Source: Sulfitobacter sp. SK012
Lineage (GTDB): Bacteria; Pseudomonadota; Alphaproteobacteria; Rhodobacterales; Rhodobacteraceae
Reading direction: 5' to 3'
Assembly (NCBI RefSeq): GCF_003352085.1
Contig: NZ_CP025804.1
Location: 744,001-808,000 of the forward strand
Length of the DNA: 64,000 nt
The notes below the pieces were generated by a model. The model did no database searches. It saw only the letters and a list, made by a program, of their open reading frames with translations, and was not told where the DNA came from. This document shows positions 36,027 through 45,879 of this stretch, piece after piece (position 1 is the stretch's first letter; each line of letters begins with the position of its first letter). Both the position numbers and the translations under genes were made by a program.

Positions 36027-36456
36027 CGGATCCCCAAAGCATCTGAGGGTTCGCCGATCCCAGATGCCGTTCTTGTAACGAGTTGAATAATTTTTGAGGC
36101 CCGCCCCGCTGTTACTCGGCTGTCGGGGTGGACGCGATGGCTATCTCAAACATCATTGGCTGTGCCTTGATCATGTTGGTGCTCTCGCGAGAGTTTTTCC
36201 CTGAAAGAGTCAATCTTTCAAGATACATCCTCAATCATGCGTCTAGCGTACTTCCCGCCACGGCCTTTGAAATAGGCTGGCATAATTTTATTAGCGCAAG
36301 ACTTCCAATTCATCGTACGCCTTGTGAAAAACCAGTTCAAAAGGTGCAGTTTATGTTTCGCTGACATGGCAATTGGAGTGCTGCCATGCCTATAAATATT
36401 CAACAGAGCGACGCGTCCGATCGTGGTTTTATGGCAGTAAAATAGGAAAGCAGAAT
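36027..36456. other. Gene-free spacer
   Basis: About 430 bases without a supported gene. A hairpin (GCATCT / AGATGC with inner GGG / CCC) lies at 36039-36067, just after the stress gene. It lacks a T-run, so it is a weak terminator candidate. Confidence 0.5.
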
Positions 36457-37857
36457 ATGACCCGCGATGATGCTGTTAGCCGTGCCACGACATATTTTGA
36501 CAGCGGGCACCTGCAATCAGATCTTGCAAAGCTCGTGGCCTACCGGAGCGAAAGCCAAGCACCCGTTCAAGCAGCCGTGCTTGGACAGTATCTGACCCAA
36601 GCCATTCAACCGCGTTTGGATGCGATGGGGTTTGATTGCACGTTGCACGACAACCCGAGCACCCAAACCAAAGGCGGGCCTTTTTTGTTAGGTTCCCGGA
36701 TTGAAGATGCGTCGCTGCCGACGGTTCTGACCTATGGGCACGGTGATGTGGTCTGGGGACAAGACGGTGCTTGGCGCGAAGGGCTGACACCGTTCGAGCT
36801 TATTGAGGAAGGCGACCGACTTTTTGGTCGGGGATCGGCCGATAACAAGGTGCAGCATTTGATCAACATTGCTGCTCTTGAAGCGGTGATCGCCACGCGC
36901 GGCAAGCTTGGGTTTAACGTCAAGATTGTACTGGAAATGAGCGAAGAAATCGGGTCGCCCGGTCTGGCCGAGATGATGGCCATGCACTGCGAGGCATTGA
37001 GTGCGGATGTCTTTATCGCGTCCGACGGCCCGCGATTGAGTGCGCAGCGACCTACGATGTTTATGGGATCGCGCGGGGGGCTTGGATTTGATCTCGTGGT
37101 GGACCTGCGCGAAGGGGCACATCATTCGGGCAATTGGGGTGGCTTGCTGGCAGATCCCGCCATCATTCTGGCGCATGCGCTCGCGTGTATAACGGATGCG
37201 CGCGGCCAGCTTCGCATTCCCGAATGGCACCCAACGAGCCTGACACCGGATGTACGTGAAGCCTTGCGCGGTCTGCCCGTAGGCGCAGAGGATGCTGCTA
37301 AGGTGGACAGCGATTGGGGCGAGGAAAGCCTGACGCCAGCAGAGCGCGCTTACGGGTGGAACAGTTTTGCCATTCTTGCGATGACGGCCGGCATTCCGGA
37401 TGCACCCGTGAATGCAATTGCGCCCTCGGCGCGCGCGTGCTGCCAGTTGCGGTTTGTGGTGGGCACGGACCCAGAGATGATCATTCCGTCCTTGCGCCGC
37501 CATCTTGATGCGCATGGTTTTGAGAAGGTCATGATCGTGCCGCATGAGAAAGGGGTGTTTGGCGCGACTCGCCTGAACCCAGATCATCCGTGGGTTAACT
37601 ACGTCAAAGCCTCTCTCAAGAAGACCACAGGCAAAGACCCGCATGTCTTGCCCAACCTTGCCGGCTCATTGCCCAACGATTGTTTCGCAGACGTGCTCGG
37701 ACTGCCGACCATCTGGATTCCGCATAGCTATTTGGGCTGCAATCAACATGCCCCGAACGAGCACGTCTTGAAATCGGTTTGCCGAGAAGGGATGCAAGTG
37801 ATGGCGGGTCTTTTCTGGGACATTGGAACCCACACGCCAATCGCTAAGGCCGAATAG
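36457..37857 (+). CDS. M20-family metallopeptidase/amidohydrolase
   Basis: A 466-residue zinc hydrolase of the M20 (ArgE/DapE/carboxypeptidase) family. Metal and catalytic residues are seen in TYGHGDVV near 92, GRGSADNK near 128, [10 protein letters not shown] near 160 and ASDGPRLS near 190, with the last His in [10 protein letters not shown] near 437. The ATG at 36457 follows AGGAAAG. It probably cleaves an amide or peptide bond; with the nearby glutamine-synthetase-like and Rieske genes it suggests use of a nitrogenous compound. Confidence 0.92.
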   Translation: MTRDDAVSRATTYFDSGHLQSDLAKLVAYRSESQAPVQAAVLGQYLTQAIQPRLDAMGFDCTLHDNPSTQTKGGPFLLGSRIEDASLPTVLTYGHGDVVWGQDGAWREGLTPFELIEEGDRLFGRGSADNKVQHLINIAALEAVIATRGKLGFNVKIVLEMSEEIGSPGLAEMMAMHCEALSADVFIASDGPRLSAQRPTMFMGSRGGLGFDLVVDLREGAHHSGNWGGLLADPAIILAHALACITDARGQLRIPEWHPTSLTPDVREALRGLPVGAEDAAKVDSDWGEESLTPAERAYGWNSFAILAMTAGIPDAPVNAIAPSARACCQLRFVVGTDPEMIIPSLRRHLDAHGFEKVMIVPHEKGVFGATRLNPDHPWVNYVKASLKKTTGKDPHVLPNLAGSLPNDCFADVLGLPTIWIPHSYLGCNQHAPNEHVLKSVCREGMQVMAGLFWDIGTHTPIAKAE

Positions 37858-38020
37858 GGGCGCGAGGATCGTCTTGGTCAGCGACGGCTACCCATTATGG
37901 AGCCCCTCGTTGCACCGCTGAAACAGTCCAGTAAAATGGCAAGGGTTCAGAAATTCAGAGGGAAGCCGCGTTAGAGCGCTCGGTGCGCAGTATTTTCCAA
38001 AACGCCGTCAGATTGTCGGG

Positions 38021-39478
38021 TCAGTAAAGCCCGAAATATTCGGCTTGTTCCCATTCCGAAATTGTCAGGTGATACCGATCCCATTCGGCGCGGCGAATTT
38101 TTGTGAGGTAGTCGACAAATGCATCGCCAAGCTCCGCGCGGAAAAAATCGGACTGTTCAAAACGCCGGATTGCACTGAGCAAGCTCTCTGGCAGGCGAGG
38201 GGCATCTGACGTGTAGGGCGTCTCCACCGGGTCGGGGAGCGGCAAGTTAGACCGGATGCCGTCGAGGCCTGACAAGATCTGGCTCGCAAAGAAGTAATAT
38301 GGGTTTGCGGTGGTCTCTGCGACGCGGTTTTCGATCCGCGAAGCAGGGTCGTTCGGTGCCATCAGGCCGCGGATCATTGTGCCTCGGTTGTCGCGCCCCC
38401 ATTGGATGCGATCAGGGGCCAGTTGGTGCGGGCGGTATCGCTTGTAGCCGTTCACGGTAGGCGTCGTCAGCAAGCAGCTTTCTTCGGCATGGGACAGCAA
38501 TCCTGCGATCCATCCGCGCGCAACATCGCTTAGCTGGCCGTCTTCGCTAGGGACCATAAGGTTGCGACCTGTTTCACGGTCCACTACAGATTGATGCAGG
38601 TGCCAGCCACTTGCCGCCGCATTTTCAAGGTTGGGTTTGCACATGAAGGTTGCGTGTAACCCTTTGCGTGCACAAGATTCTTTGACCATTGCGCGAAACA
38701 TCATCATGTTATCGGCATGTGTCAGCGGATCAGCTGGATCAAAGGTAAACTCAAACTGGCTGGGGCCCATTTCGACTTCCATGGAGCGCACAGGCAGGCC
38801 AAGCGCCTGACAATGCCGGCGCAGATCATCCATCACCGGCTCCAGCGCGCCGTAATGTGTTTCAGTTAAAAACTGATAGCCCGGAGCCAGATTGCGCGTC
38901 TTGGCCGGTTGGCCGGGCATGGTCGCATCGCTGTGTTCCAGCATGGGGTCGACACAGTCAAATACGTGAAATTCGACCTCCAGCCCAACCACAAGTGCCA
39001 TGTTGTGATCTGCCAACTTTGCAATCGCGCGCTTGAGGACATCGCGCGGCGAAAAAGGGATGACCTCACCAGATTTGAAACGCGGGTCGCAGAAAACCCA
39101 CGCGGAATGCGGCGACCAGGGCAGAATGCGAAAGGTATCGGGATCTGGCAGCATCAAGATGTCACCCGCACCAGCCATGCCACCTTCAACGCCGGGGTCA
39201 GCCGACCAGACGTGGAAAACGGTTTTATGCGCGGTGTCTTTCAACAAAAGAGTCGAAGGTGCCGCGAGGCCATTGGTAAAGATCGATGCAAGTGCCTCTG
39301 CCACGATGGTCTTGCCGCGCAGGATGCCGTGCTGATCAGCAAAAAGCACCCGTACCGTTTCCAAATCACTTTGGGCCACACGCCCCACGAGGGCTGCGGC
39401 TTTGTCGATTGTATCGGTGTCGAGTAATCCTGCGCGCGCGAGCGCCCCGTCGGCGATCTGTTTTTTCAGGTCCGTCAT
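38021..39478 (-). CDS. Glutamine synthetase-family ligase
   Basis: A 485-residue protein of the GlnA superfamily, with the start at 39478 (MTDLKKQIAD). Motifs seen are GLEVEFHVFD near 168, EVEMGPSQFEFTF near 235, GWHLHQSV near 295 for the ATP/metal site, and NRGTMIRG and ASRIENRVAE near 368-390 with the Arg/Glu substrate residues. Divergence from housekeeping GS and the catabolic neighbours point to a gamma-glutamylamide-type ligase. It lies 50 bases after the Rieske oxygenase gene in the same direction. Confidence 0.9.
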   Translation of the reverse strand: MTDLKKQIADGALARAGLLDTDTIDKAAALVGRVAQSDLETVRVLFADQHGILRGKTIVAEALASIFTNGLAAPSTLLLKDTAHKTVFHVWSADPGVEGGMAGAGDILMLPDPDTFRILPWSPHSAWVFCDPRFKSGEVIPFSPRDVLKRAIAKLADHNMALVVGLEVEFHVFDCVDPMLEHSDATMPGQPAKTRNLAPGYQFLTETHYGALEPVMDDLRRHCQALGLPVRSMEVEMGPSQFEFTFDPADPLTHADNMMMFRAMVKESCARKGLHATFMCKPNLENAAASGWHLHQSVVDRETGRNLMVPSEDGQLSDVARGWIAGLLSHAEESCLLTTPTVNGYKRYRPHQLAPDRIQWGRDNRGTMIRGLMAPNDPASRIENRVAETTANPYYFFASQILSGLDGIRSNLPLPDPVETPYTSDAPRLPESLLSAIRRFEQSDFFRAELGDAFVDYLTKIRRAEWDRYHLTISEWEQAEYFGLY

Positions 39479-39528
39479 AGGTTGGGCATTCCATTTCTGT
39501 GGCCCGCAAGGACCCGCATATTCTGCAC

Positions 39529-40848
39529 TTAAACCTTTGCGTCCCATCCGGTGCAAGCGGCCCGTCGTTCGCGGTCGCTGGCCTCGATTGCGTCTTTCCA
39601 GTTTTCCGCGTCGCCAATCGTATCATTGGATATGGGACCATAAATCGTGCTGACGTCAACGCCGCCTAGCATTGGCAAGCTATCGGCTTGGTTGTTTTTC
39701 AGGCTGGCAATCGCTGCGCGCATCATGCGGCGGTACTTGATGATAGCGACATCAGTCTTGCCCAGATGCTCTTTGGTGCGGTCAAATATCGGCCCGGGAC
39801 TTTCTACTGCCCATTGGTCGTGAACATTAATATCGAGCCCCATGCCGGTATACGTTTCGCGCTGCTGCTCTTGTGGGTCAAAGCCATAGTTGTTGGCTTT
39901 GTTCTTGATCGGCGCGTAATCAGGCAGACGGTGTTCCTTAAGCCGCTGGGCACGCATCAGATCTTTGTCGACAGGTTTGTCAAAGCTGGTGAACATCGAA
40001 TACCAATAACACGACGTGTCATCGACGGGCACATGCCACTGGGTGATGATCATTTCGCGGCTCATCGGAATCGAAATTGCTTCGGGGAATATTTGGTTGG
40101 TGATGCGCACATGGGTTTTGCCATTGCCCAGATCACGCAGGGCAATAAGGCGCATACCGTAGTCAGTTTCCTCGACCGAAATGTCTGGTCGCGGGAAGTC
40201 GCGCAACAGTTTGGTCATAGGAATATCGGTATCTGCGGCCTTGTCGCGGAACTGTTTTCCATAGCCGTCATCGGGGTCTTCATCTTGCAAAAAACGGTGC
40301 AAGAAAGATGCATGTGCTGGGTCAATGCCGACTTCCATAGCTTGCAGCCAATTGCACTGCCAAAGGCCTTTGAAGGCAAAAACATGGGTTTCAGGCGCAC
40401 GAAAGCAGTCAAAATTAGGAAATTCTGGCGGGGTGCCCGGACCCATATAGGCAAAGATGATGCCGTTTTTTTCAACAACGGGGTAGGATGTATTCTGGAT
40501 CTGTTCGTGCATCGCTGAGCCTTCGGGCTCTCCGGGTTGCTCGACGCATTGACCGTCGCGGTTGAAATGCCAGCCATGAAAAGGACAACGCAACCCGTTG
40601 TCCTCAAGCCGCCCATAACAAAGATCCGCGCCGCGGTGCGGGCAGGCGCGCCCGATCAAGCCCAACTTGCCGTCACTGTCCCGAAACAGCACCAAACCCT
40701 CGCCCAGCAGCTTGACGGGAACGACGGGACGATTGCCCGCCAACTCGTCGCTGAGGGCTGCGGGTTGCCAATAGCGGCGCATAACAGCGCCGGCATCTGT
40801 ACCGGGGCCTGTGAGGGTAAGCGTGTCGTTCAACTCCTGGCTGATCAT
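39529..40848 (-). CDS. Rieske-type ring-hydroxylating oxygenase, large subunit
   Basis: A 439-residue oxygenase with the Rieske [2Fe-2S] site (CPHRGADLCYG near 68 and CPFHGWHF near 89) and the mononuclear iron site with GIDPAHASFLHRFLQDED near 174. The layout is like phthalate 4,5-dioxygenase and related enzymes that hydroxylate or demethylate aromatic or N-methyl compounds. Reductase genes are not adjacent. It is divergent from an IclR regulator, its probable controller, and leads the GS-like gene. Confidence 0.93.
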   Translation of the reverse strand: MISQELNDTLTLTGPGTDAGAVMRRYWQPAALSDELAGNRPVVPVKLLGEGLVLFRDSDGKLGLIGRACPHRGADLCYGRLEDNGLRCPFHGWHFNRDGQCVEQPGEPEGSAMHEQIQNTSYPVVEKNGIIFAYMGPGTPPEFPNFDCFRAPETHVFAFKGLWQCNWLQAMEVGIDPAHASFLHRFLQDEDPDDGYGKQFRDKAADTDIPMTKLLRDFPRPDISVEETDYGMRLIALRDLGNGKTHVRITNQIFPEAISIPMSREMIITQWHVPVDDTSCYWYSMFTSFDKPVDKDLMRAQRLKEHRLPDYAPIKNKANNYGFDPQEQQRETYTGMGLDINVHDQWAVESPGPIFDRTKEHLGKTDVAIIKYRRMMRAAIASLKNNQADSLPMLGGVDVSTIYGPISNDTIGDAENWKDAIEASDRERRAACTGWDAKV

Positions 40849-40874
40849 GGCTGGGGTCCTTTTGCGTCAAATTA

Positions 40875-40911
40875 GATATGTTCATATATCGCACGTTTGT
40901 ATATATATTAG
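40875..40911. promoter_or_regulatory. AT-rich possible IclR operator
   Basis: The gap between the divergent Rieske and IclR genes holds an unusually AT-rich run with repeated ATATG/CATATA/GTATATATA half-sites. IclR proteins often bind such sites between divergent genes. Evidence is composition and position only. Confidence 0.35.
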
Positions 40912-40957
40912 GCGAATGCTGCGCCCACATGTCAAGCGCTATACCGAGGGGATTGAG

Positions 40958-41749
40958 ATGAACTCAGGTCAGGATGAGGGGTGGTACGCTGAGCGCGATA
41001 TTTCCACGACCTTTGTGAAGGGACTAAAAGTGCTCGCCGCCTTTGATGATGGTTATGCGCGACTTACTCTGCCTGAGATCGGTAAGGCCACGCAGCTTGA
41101 CCGAGCCGCCGTGCGCCGGTTGGTGATCACCTTGGTTGACCTTGGCTATGTCGAAAAGGCGGATAAGTATTTCTCGTTGACGCCAAAGGTTCTGACGCTG
41201 GCGGGCAGCTATTTGCGGGGCAATAGCGTAGGTGCGACGGTCCAGCCAACCCTGAACCGACACTCCCAAACGCTGGGGCGTGAAATCTCTGTTGCGGCGA
41301 TTGCGGACACTTCCGCTGTCTATATTGCGCAGTCGATTGTTGCCGGCTCGAATGTCTCCTTTGGCTTTACCGTGGGCAGTCGCCTGCCGCTGTTGCATTC
41401 GGCAATTGGGCGCATGCTGCTGGCTTATGCGCCGCCGGATCATGCCAATTCCCTTATCGAGCATGCTGATCTATCGCTCTACACCTCAGAAAGTTTGCAA
41501 GACCGAGATGCCATTCGCGATCAGATCACAGCCGCGCGGGCGCATGGGTTTGCCGTTGTGAGCAACGAATTCGAAGGGGGAATAGCAGGTCTGGCTGTTC
41601 CGGTTGGACGCCCCGACGCCGCGCGAATGGCGCTTGGTATATCTGCCCCCGTGTCCTTCATGAAAGACCCCGCCACACATGAAACCTGCCTGAGCATTCT
41701 TCAGCTATGTGCCAAGGAAATCTACCGCTCCTTGCCCGGTGGTCGCTAA
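40958..41749 (+). CDS. IclR-family transcriptional regulator
   Basis: A 263-residue IclR regulator. The N-terminal winged HTH (STTFVKGLKVLAAFDDG and KATQLDRAAVRRLVITLVDLGYV) is near residues 12-58. The effector domain follows with GREISVAAI, GSRLPLLHSAIGRMLLA and the FEGGIAGLAVPV motif. GAGGGG precedes the ATG at 40958. An upstream ATG at 40916 lies in the operator region. It probably regulates the divergent Rieske oxygenase gene; IclR regulators often control aromatic degradation. Confidence 0.93.
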   Translation: MNSGQDEGWYAERDISTTFVKGLKVLAAFDDGYARLTLPEIGKATQLDRAAVRRLVITLVDLGYVEKADKYFSLTPKVLTLAGSYLRGNSVGATVQPTLNRHSQTLGREISVAAIADTSAVYIAQSIVAGSNVSFGFTVGSRLPLLHSAIGRMLLAYAPPDHANSLIEHADLSLYTSESLQDRDAIRDQITAARAHGFAVVSNEFEGGIAGLAVPVGRPDAARMALGISAPVSFMKDPATHETCLSILQLCAKEIYRSLPGGR

Positions 41750-41895
41750 ACTCATCGTGGCTCCAAATCGGTGTCGTGCCAGAATACGGCTGCGCGCCAG
41801 CATTGCCAAAGCGCACAGATTGCAACAAAGTCAGACGCAGAATTGACCTCAGGTCAATCTATTGGGAACGCAGGGATTGAAGGGGCAGAGTTAAA

Positions 41896-44034
41896 GTGGT
41901 CACCCTCCTGCGAAACGCGTTCGGCGCGGTTTTCATTGCGGCTGTTTCAGCGGTTTTTGCTATTTCCTTCGCCGCTATCATCTATTCTGGCGATCTGACG
42001 CCCTATCTGGATCGCGGAATTGGTCTGACGCTGATGGGGTGCGTTGTTTTGGGTGTGTGCGGTGCATTTACGCTGTCCTACCGGGGTTCGATTTTACAGG
42101 CACAGGACGTGCCGGCTATATTGCTTGCGGGGGCCGCCGGGTCACTGGTCGCCAAGAACGAGTTGTCGGGCGAGGTGCTCTTTGCCAGCACCGCCAGCCT
42201 GACCGCGCTTGCTTCCTTGTCGATGGGGCTTGCAGCGATGCTCTTTGGGCATTTCAAATTCGCCAATTTGGCCCGGTTTATTCCATATCCCGTGCTTGCC
42301 GGATTTCTCGCTGCCACGGGCTTGCTTCTGTTTCTGGGTGCGATTGGTGTGGCAACTGGGCTGTCTCCGGAGATTAAACATTTATCCGCGCTGGCATCCC
42401 CTGATGCGTTGCAAAAATGGGTACCTGTCAGCATTGCTGCAATCGGCATCGTATTAGCGACGCGGCTGTTTCCCGGCAGCTTAACACTACCCTTGGCACT
42501 CTTAGTCACCGCCTTAGGGTTTTATGCATATATTGGCGTTTTGGGTCTGTCGATGGATGCCGCGCGCAGCGCTGGGTTCTTGCTGGGTCCGTTTCAGGAT
42601 GGTGGTCTGCTGGGTGGGTTGGCCCCGAAAACCCTTCAAGGCGCAGATTGGGGTGCTGTTTTTGCGCAGGCGCCTGTCATCGTCACAATCGTTGCAGTGT
42701 CAATGATAGGAACGACCCTGAACGCTACTGGGCTGGAGCTGAGCTTGGGTCAGGATATGGACATTAACCGCGAGACTAAGGGCGTTGGTATTGCCAATGC
42801 ACTTGGCGCTTTTGTTGGCGGGATACCTGGATATCACTTGCTGGGCGAGACGATCCTCGCGCGCCGCCTTGGCCTCATTGGGCCGTTGGCGGGAATTAGC
42901 GCTGCAATGGGATGTGCCGCTGTGCTGGTTTTGGGCGTGCATATTCTAGAGGTGCTACCTGTTGGCCTGTTTGCCAGTGTGATCGCGTTTCTCGGTGTGG
43001 ACTTGCTCTATACTTGGCTTTGGGAAGAGCGCCGCAAATTGACGCTTCGCGATTACGGGATTGTGGCGATAATCCCCGTCATCGCGATCACGTTCAGCTT
43101 CTTGGCGGCGATTGCTGCCGGGTTGATTATGGCCTTTGGGTTCTTTGTGATCGCTTATGCGAAGCTTGATGTCATCCGATCGCAGAGCAGTGGTGCGGTG
43201 CGCAGATCCTTTGTGGAGCGGCCAGACGACCAATTGGCAGTTCTGTCCAAAGTGGGCGGGCAGGCACAGATTATTGAGCTTTCGGGGTATCTGTTCTTTG
43301 GGTCTGCAAATGTGCTGCGTAAGGGGGTGCAGGCGTTGCTGCTAAATGGCACCCAATCTCCGCGCTGGCTGGTCGTAGATTTCAAGCACGTCAGTGGCAT
43401 CGATATTTCGACGTGGCATACGCTGCAGCGCGTGGCGAGGGATTGCGCTGAAGGTGACGTTACTTTGGTGCTCAGCGGGATTAACGACACGGGCAGGACC
43501 GATATGGACCTCGTGCAGCGCACCATGCAATGCGAACGCTTTGGCACGCTTGATCAGGCGCTTGAGCATATTGAAGACATTTTGCTATCCACAAATCCGA
43601 GCGATGAGGGAGAAGTCTCTGGCCTAGTGGCAGAGATGTTTTTGCAAGGCAGCATGAACGCCTATGTCGAAACCATAAAGTTGCGCGCAGGTGAGACGGT
43701 GATCGAGCGGGGGTCTGCATCAGACGACATCTTTATTTTGCAATCCGGACAGCTTGTCGTCTCGGTTCCCCAGGAAAACGGAGCCCCGGCAATTGTTGCT
43801 TTGATCCGGCCCGGTTCTGTGATCGGCGAAATGGCATATTATACAGGCCGCGCTCGGTCAGCGGATATTATCGCAGATCGGACGTCAGAACTGACACGCA
43901 TTGATGCCCGCCGGCTCGAGGGGTTAGAGCGCCAAAACCCCGCAGTTGCGGCGGCGTTTCACAAGCTGATCGCGCGGCACATGGCGCGACGACTTAACCA
44001 CACAACGTTGCTGCTGCGAGACTTAGGTTTCTAG
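41896..44034 (+). CDS. SulP transporter with STAS and cNMP-binding domains
   Basis: A 712-residue SLC26/SulP-type anion transporter. Residues 1 to about 430 hold about 10-12 spans with SulP-like IPYPVLAGFLAATG and a long glycine-rich core. A cytoplasmic STAS domain follows (about 440-560, VVDFKHVSGIDIS). A cyclic-nucleotide-binding domain ends the protein, with the phosphate-binding-cassette pattern GEMAYYTGRARSAD at 644-657. The start is GTG at 41896. The gene converges on the CHASE2 cyclase gene with a 21-base gap. A second messenger could therefore gate transport; the substrate is not known. Confidence 0.9.
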   Translation: MVTLLRNAFGAVFIAAVSAVFAISFAAIIYSGDLTPYLDRGIGLTLMGCVVLGVCGAFTLSYRGSILQAQDVPAILLAGAAGSLVAKNELSGEVLFASTASLTALASLSMGLAAMLFGHFKFANLARFIPYPVLAGFLAATGLLLFLGAIGVATGLSPEIKHLSALASPDALQKWVPVSIAAIGIVLATRLFPGSLTLPLALLVTALGFYAYIGVLGLSMDAARSAGFLLGPFQDGGLLGGLAPKTLQGADWGAVFAQAPVIVTIVAVSMIGTTLNATGLELSLGQDMDINRETKGVGIANALGAFVGGIPGYHLLGETILARRLGLIGPLAGISAAMGCAAVLVLGVHILEVLPVGLFASVIAFLGVDLLYTWLWEERRKLTLRDYGIVAIIPVIAITFSFLAAIAAGLIMAFGFFVIAYAKLDVIRSQSSGAVRRSFVERPDDQLAVLSKVGGQAQIIELSGYLFFGSANVLRKGVQALLLNGTQSPRWLVVDFKHVSGIDISTWHTLQRVARDCAEGDVTLVLSGINDTGRTDMDLVQRTMQCERFGTLDQALEHIEDILLSTNPSDEGEVSGLVAEMFLQGSMNAYVETIKLRAGETVIERGSASDDIFILQSGQLVVSVPQENGAPAIVALIRPGSVIGEMAYYTGRARSADIIADRTSELTRIDARRLEGLERQNPAVAAAFHKLIARHMARRLNHTTLLLRDLGF

Positions 44035-44055
44035 ACTCGCGTTTTGTACAGGGTC

Positions 44056-45879
44056 CTACACCCGGAGCCAGATATCGACTTCTTTTGCTTGGCCACGCAA
44101 TAGGGTGGGTCCTGCATACGTCAGCCCGGCCACCTTTGGCTGCCCCGCGGCGAGGTAAAGCGCATTTGAAATGGCCAGCACAGCATGATGGGTCTTGGCC
44201 TCTTCTTGAAGACGGCTTGCCGCGTTTACGATGTCGCCCGTGACGGTCGGGGTGGAGCGACCCTCTTCGCCTAAGATCACCGCGTAAACCTCTCCGAAAT
44301 GCCCGCCAATGCGAACCGGTATCGATTGATTTTGCGGGGCCGTCGCATCGGTTCCGGCAAATTTTCCTAGCAGATCATCCGCACAGGCCAATGCCCGCGC
44401 CGCGTCATCGCGTTCCGCGTTGGGCAGACCGAAGACGATCATGGCACCGTCGCCTGCCGTTGATGGGATCATCCCGCCCCATTGGGCCGAAACTGCGTTG
44501 ATAATTGTGTGAAATCTGTTGAGGAATCGCCCAGTTTCCGCGGGCGTCATCTGGGTGCTTTGGTGAGTGAAATTCGCGATGTCGACAAATAGAACAGCGG
44601 CATTTTGCATGCGACCGTCGAACTCGGGGTTGGCCTGCGCGGCGAGGGCTTCGATCATTTGTGGCGACTGATAGCGCGACAGGTTTGCGGCGCGCTGCTT
44701 GTTTTCCACCCAACGGCCCGCGAAACCCAATATTGCGCCGATGCTTAGCGCACCGATCAACGTCGCCCCATCCAGCCACATGTTCCATGACAGCGCAGTC
44801 TGCAGACCGGCCAGACCAACGGACCACAAGGCAAGGGTACCGATGCCCGCCACCCACGCATTGCTCCGCGAAGCGAGCCAAGCAGCCAACAGGCCAGCGA
44901 TCATCGCGAGAAGGGTATCTATGACCCACGTGGTTTCATCACGCCGCAAGGTCGTTTGTGACAAAACGTTTGCGGCCATCGTTGCCAAAGCTTCAACACC
45001 CGGCAGTGCGGGATCAAATGGCGTGAGAAATGCGTCTTTGTAGCCTTCCGAGGTGGCCCCGATAAAGATCAGTTTGCCGGCAAGGTCAGCCTCTGCAGCG
45101 CGTGTAATGGACCACGTCTCGATTGTGCCCGCAGGTCCAAAGAAATTCAGGGCTGCGCGGTTTTGCCGGTCTAAGGGAATACGTTGATTGCCCAGAATAA
45201 GCATCTCGCCGGAAATGAGCGTCATGTCCGATGGGTCTGCGCCGGACTGAAGCCGCGCTGCGACGACGGCAAGTGAAGGTAAAACCGGCCCTTGATCGCC
45301 CAGTCTGAGCGCCACAGGGATACGCCGCAATGCCCCGTCATCCTCAAGCATCAGATTAACGTGGCCGAGCTGCGCGTGTTGCGCAAAACTAAATTCCGGA
45401 CCAAGGGTACCTTTTGGACCTGCCGGCACCGGATTGCGGGCCAAGGCAAAACTACTGTCGGCGATTTTATCTGCAATGGGGCCTAACGGCGGCGTGCCCT
45501 CGTCCATCAGCGATAGCGCGATCGAAGGGTTCACAGCCGCCGCTAGTGCTGACGCCAGTGCTGCATCATCTGCGGTTTCACCAACGAGCAAGAGATCCAA
45601 CACAACTGCCTTGGCACCTTTTTGAGTGGCAATTTCAATGGCTTTACCGATATCCGTGCGGGGCAAGGGGAAAGTTTGGGCTTTCTCAAACGCGGCGTCA
45701 TCAATCGCTAAGATTATGACATCTGCAGGGGAGGGGCGCTCGCCGCGCAGGGTAAACCGGATGTCCAGCAGCCGTCCTTCAAACCGTGAGAGCGCACCGC
45801 CCTGATTGCCAGGTTGGAGCCACGCAAACACTATCGCAAAGTAAAATGAGGCAACAATAGCCCGCCGGATCGGCGTCAA
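44056..45879 (-). CDS. CHASE2-domain class III nucleotide cyclase
   Basis: A 607-residue membrane cyclase. It has one N-terminal span, a periplasmic CHASE2 domain (RLLDIRFTLRGERP to about 300), three further spans near 330-400, and a cytoplasmic class III catalytic domain. The catalytic domain has metal Asps in LFVDIANFT and AGDGAMIVFG and transition-state Asn/Arg in GDIVNAASRLQ. The purine-selecting Lys usually found four residues before GDG is Ser (IPSTAGDG), so cAMP versus cGMP output is unclear. The TTG at 45879 overlaps the FecR stop as TTGA and is in frame; a TTG at 45933 is an alternative. Confidence 0.88.
   Translation of the reverse strand: MTPIRRAIVASFYFAIVFAWLQPGNQGGALSRFEGRLLDIRFTLRGERPSPADVIILAIDDAAFEKAQTFPLPRTDIGKAIEIATQKGAKAVVLDLLLVGETADDAALASALAAAVNPSIALSLMDEGTPPLGPIADKIADSSFALARNPVPAGPKGTLGPEFSFAQHAQLGHVNLMLEDDGALRRIPVALRLGDQGPVLPSLAVVAARLQSGADPSDMTLISGEMLILGNQRIPLDRQNRAALNFFGPAGTIETWSITRAAEADLAGKLIFIGATSEGYKDAFLTPFDPALPGVEALATMAANVLSQTTLRRDETTWVIDTLLAMIAGLLAAWLASRSNAWVAGIGTLALWSVGLAGLQTALSWNMWLDGATLIGALSIGAILGFAGRWVENKQRAANLSRYQSPQMIEALAAQANPEFDGRMQNAAVLFVDIANFTHQSTQMTPAETGRFLNRFHTIINAVSAQWGGMIPSTAGDGAMIVFGLPNAERDDAARALACADDLLGKFAGTDATAPQNQSIPVRIGGHFGEVYAVILGEEGRSTPTVTGDIVNAASRLQEEAKTHHAVLAISNALYLAAGQPKVAGLTYAGPTLLRGQAKEVDIWLRV

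Noticed and set aside
36688..37644. 318-residue minus-strand frame
   Set aside because: It is antisense to the M20 hydrolase, which has all metal-binding motifs.
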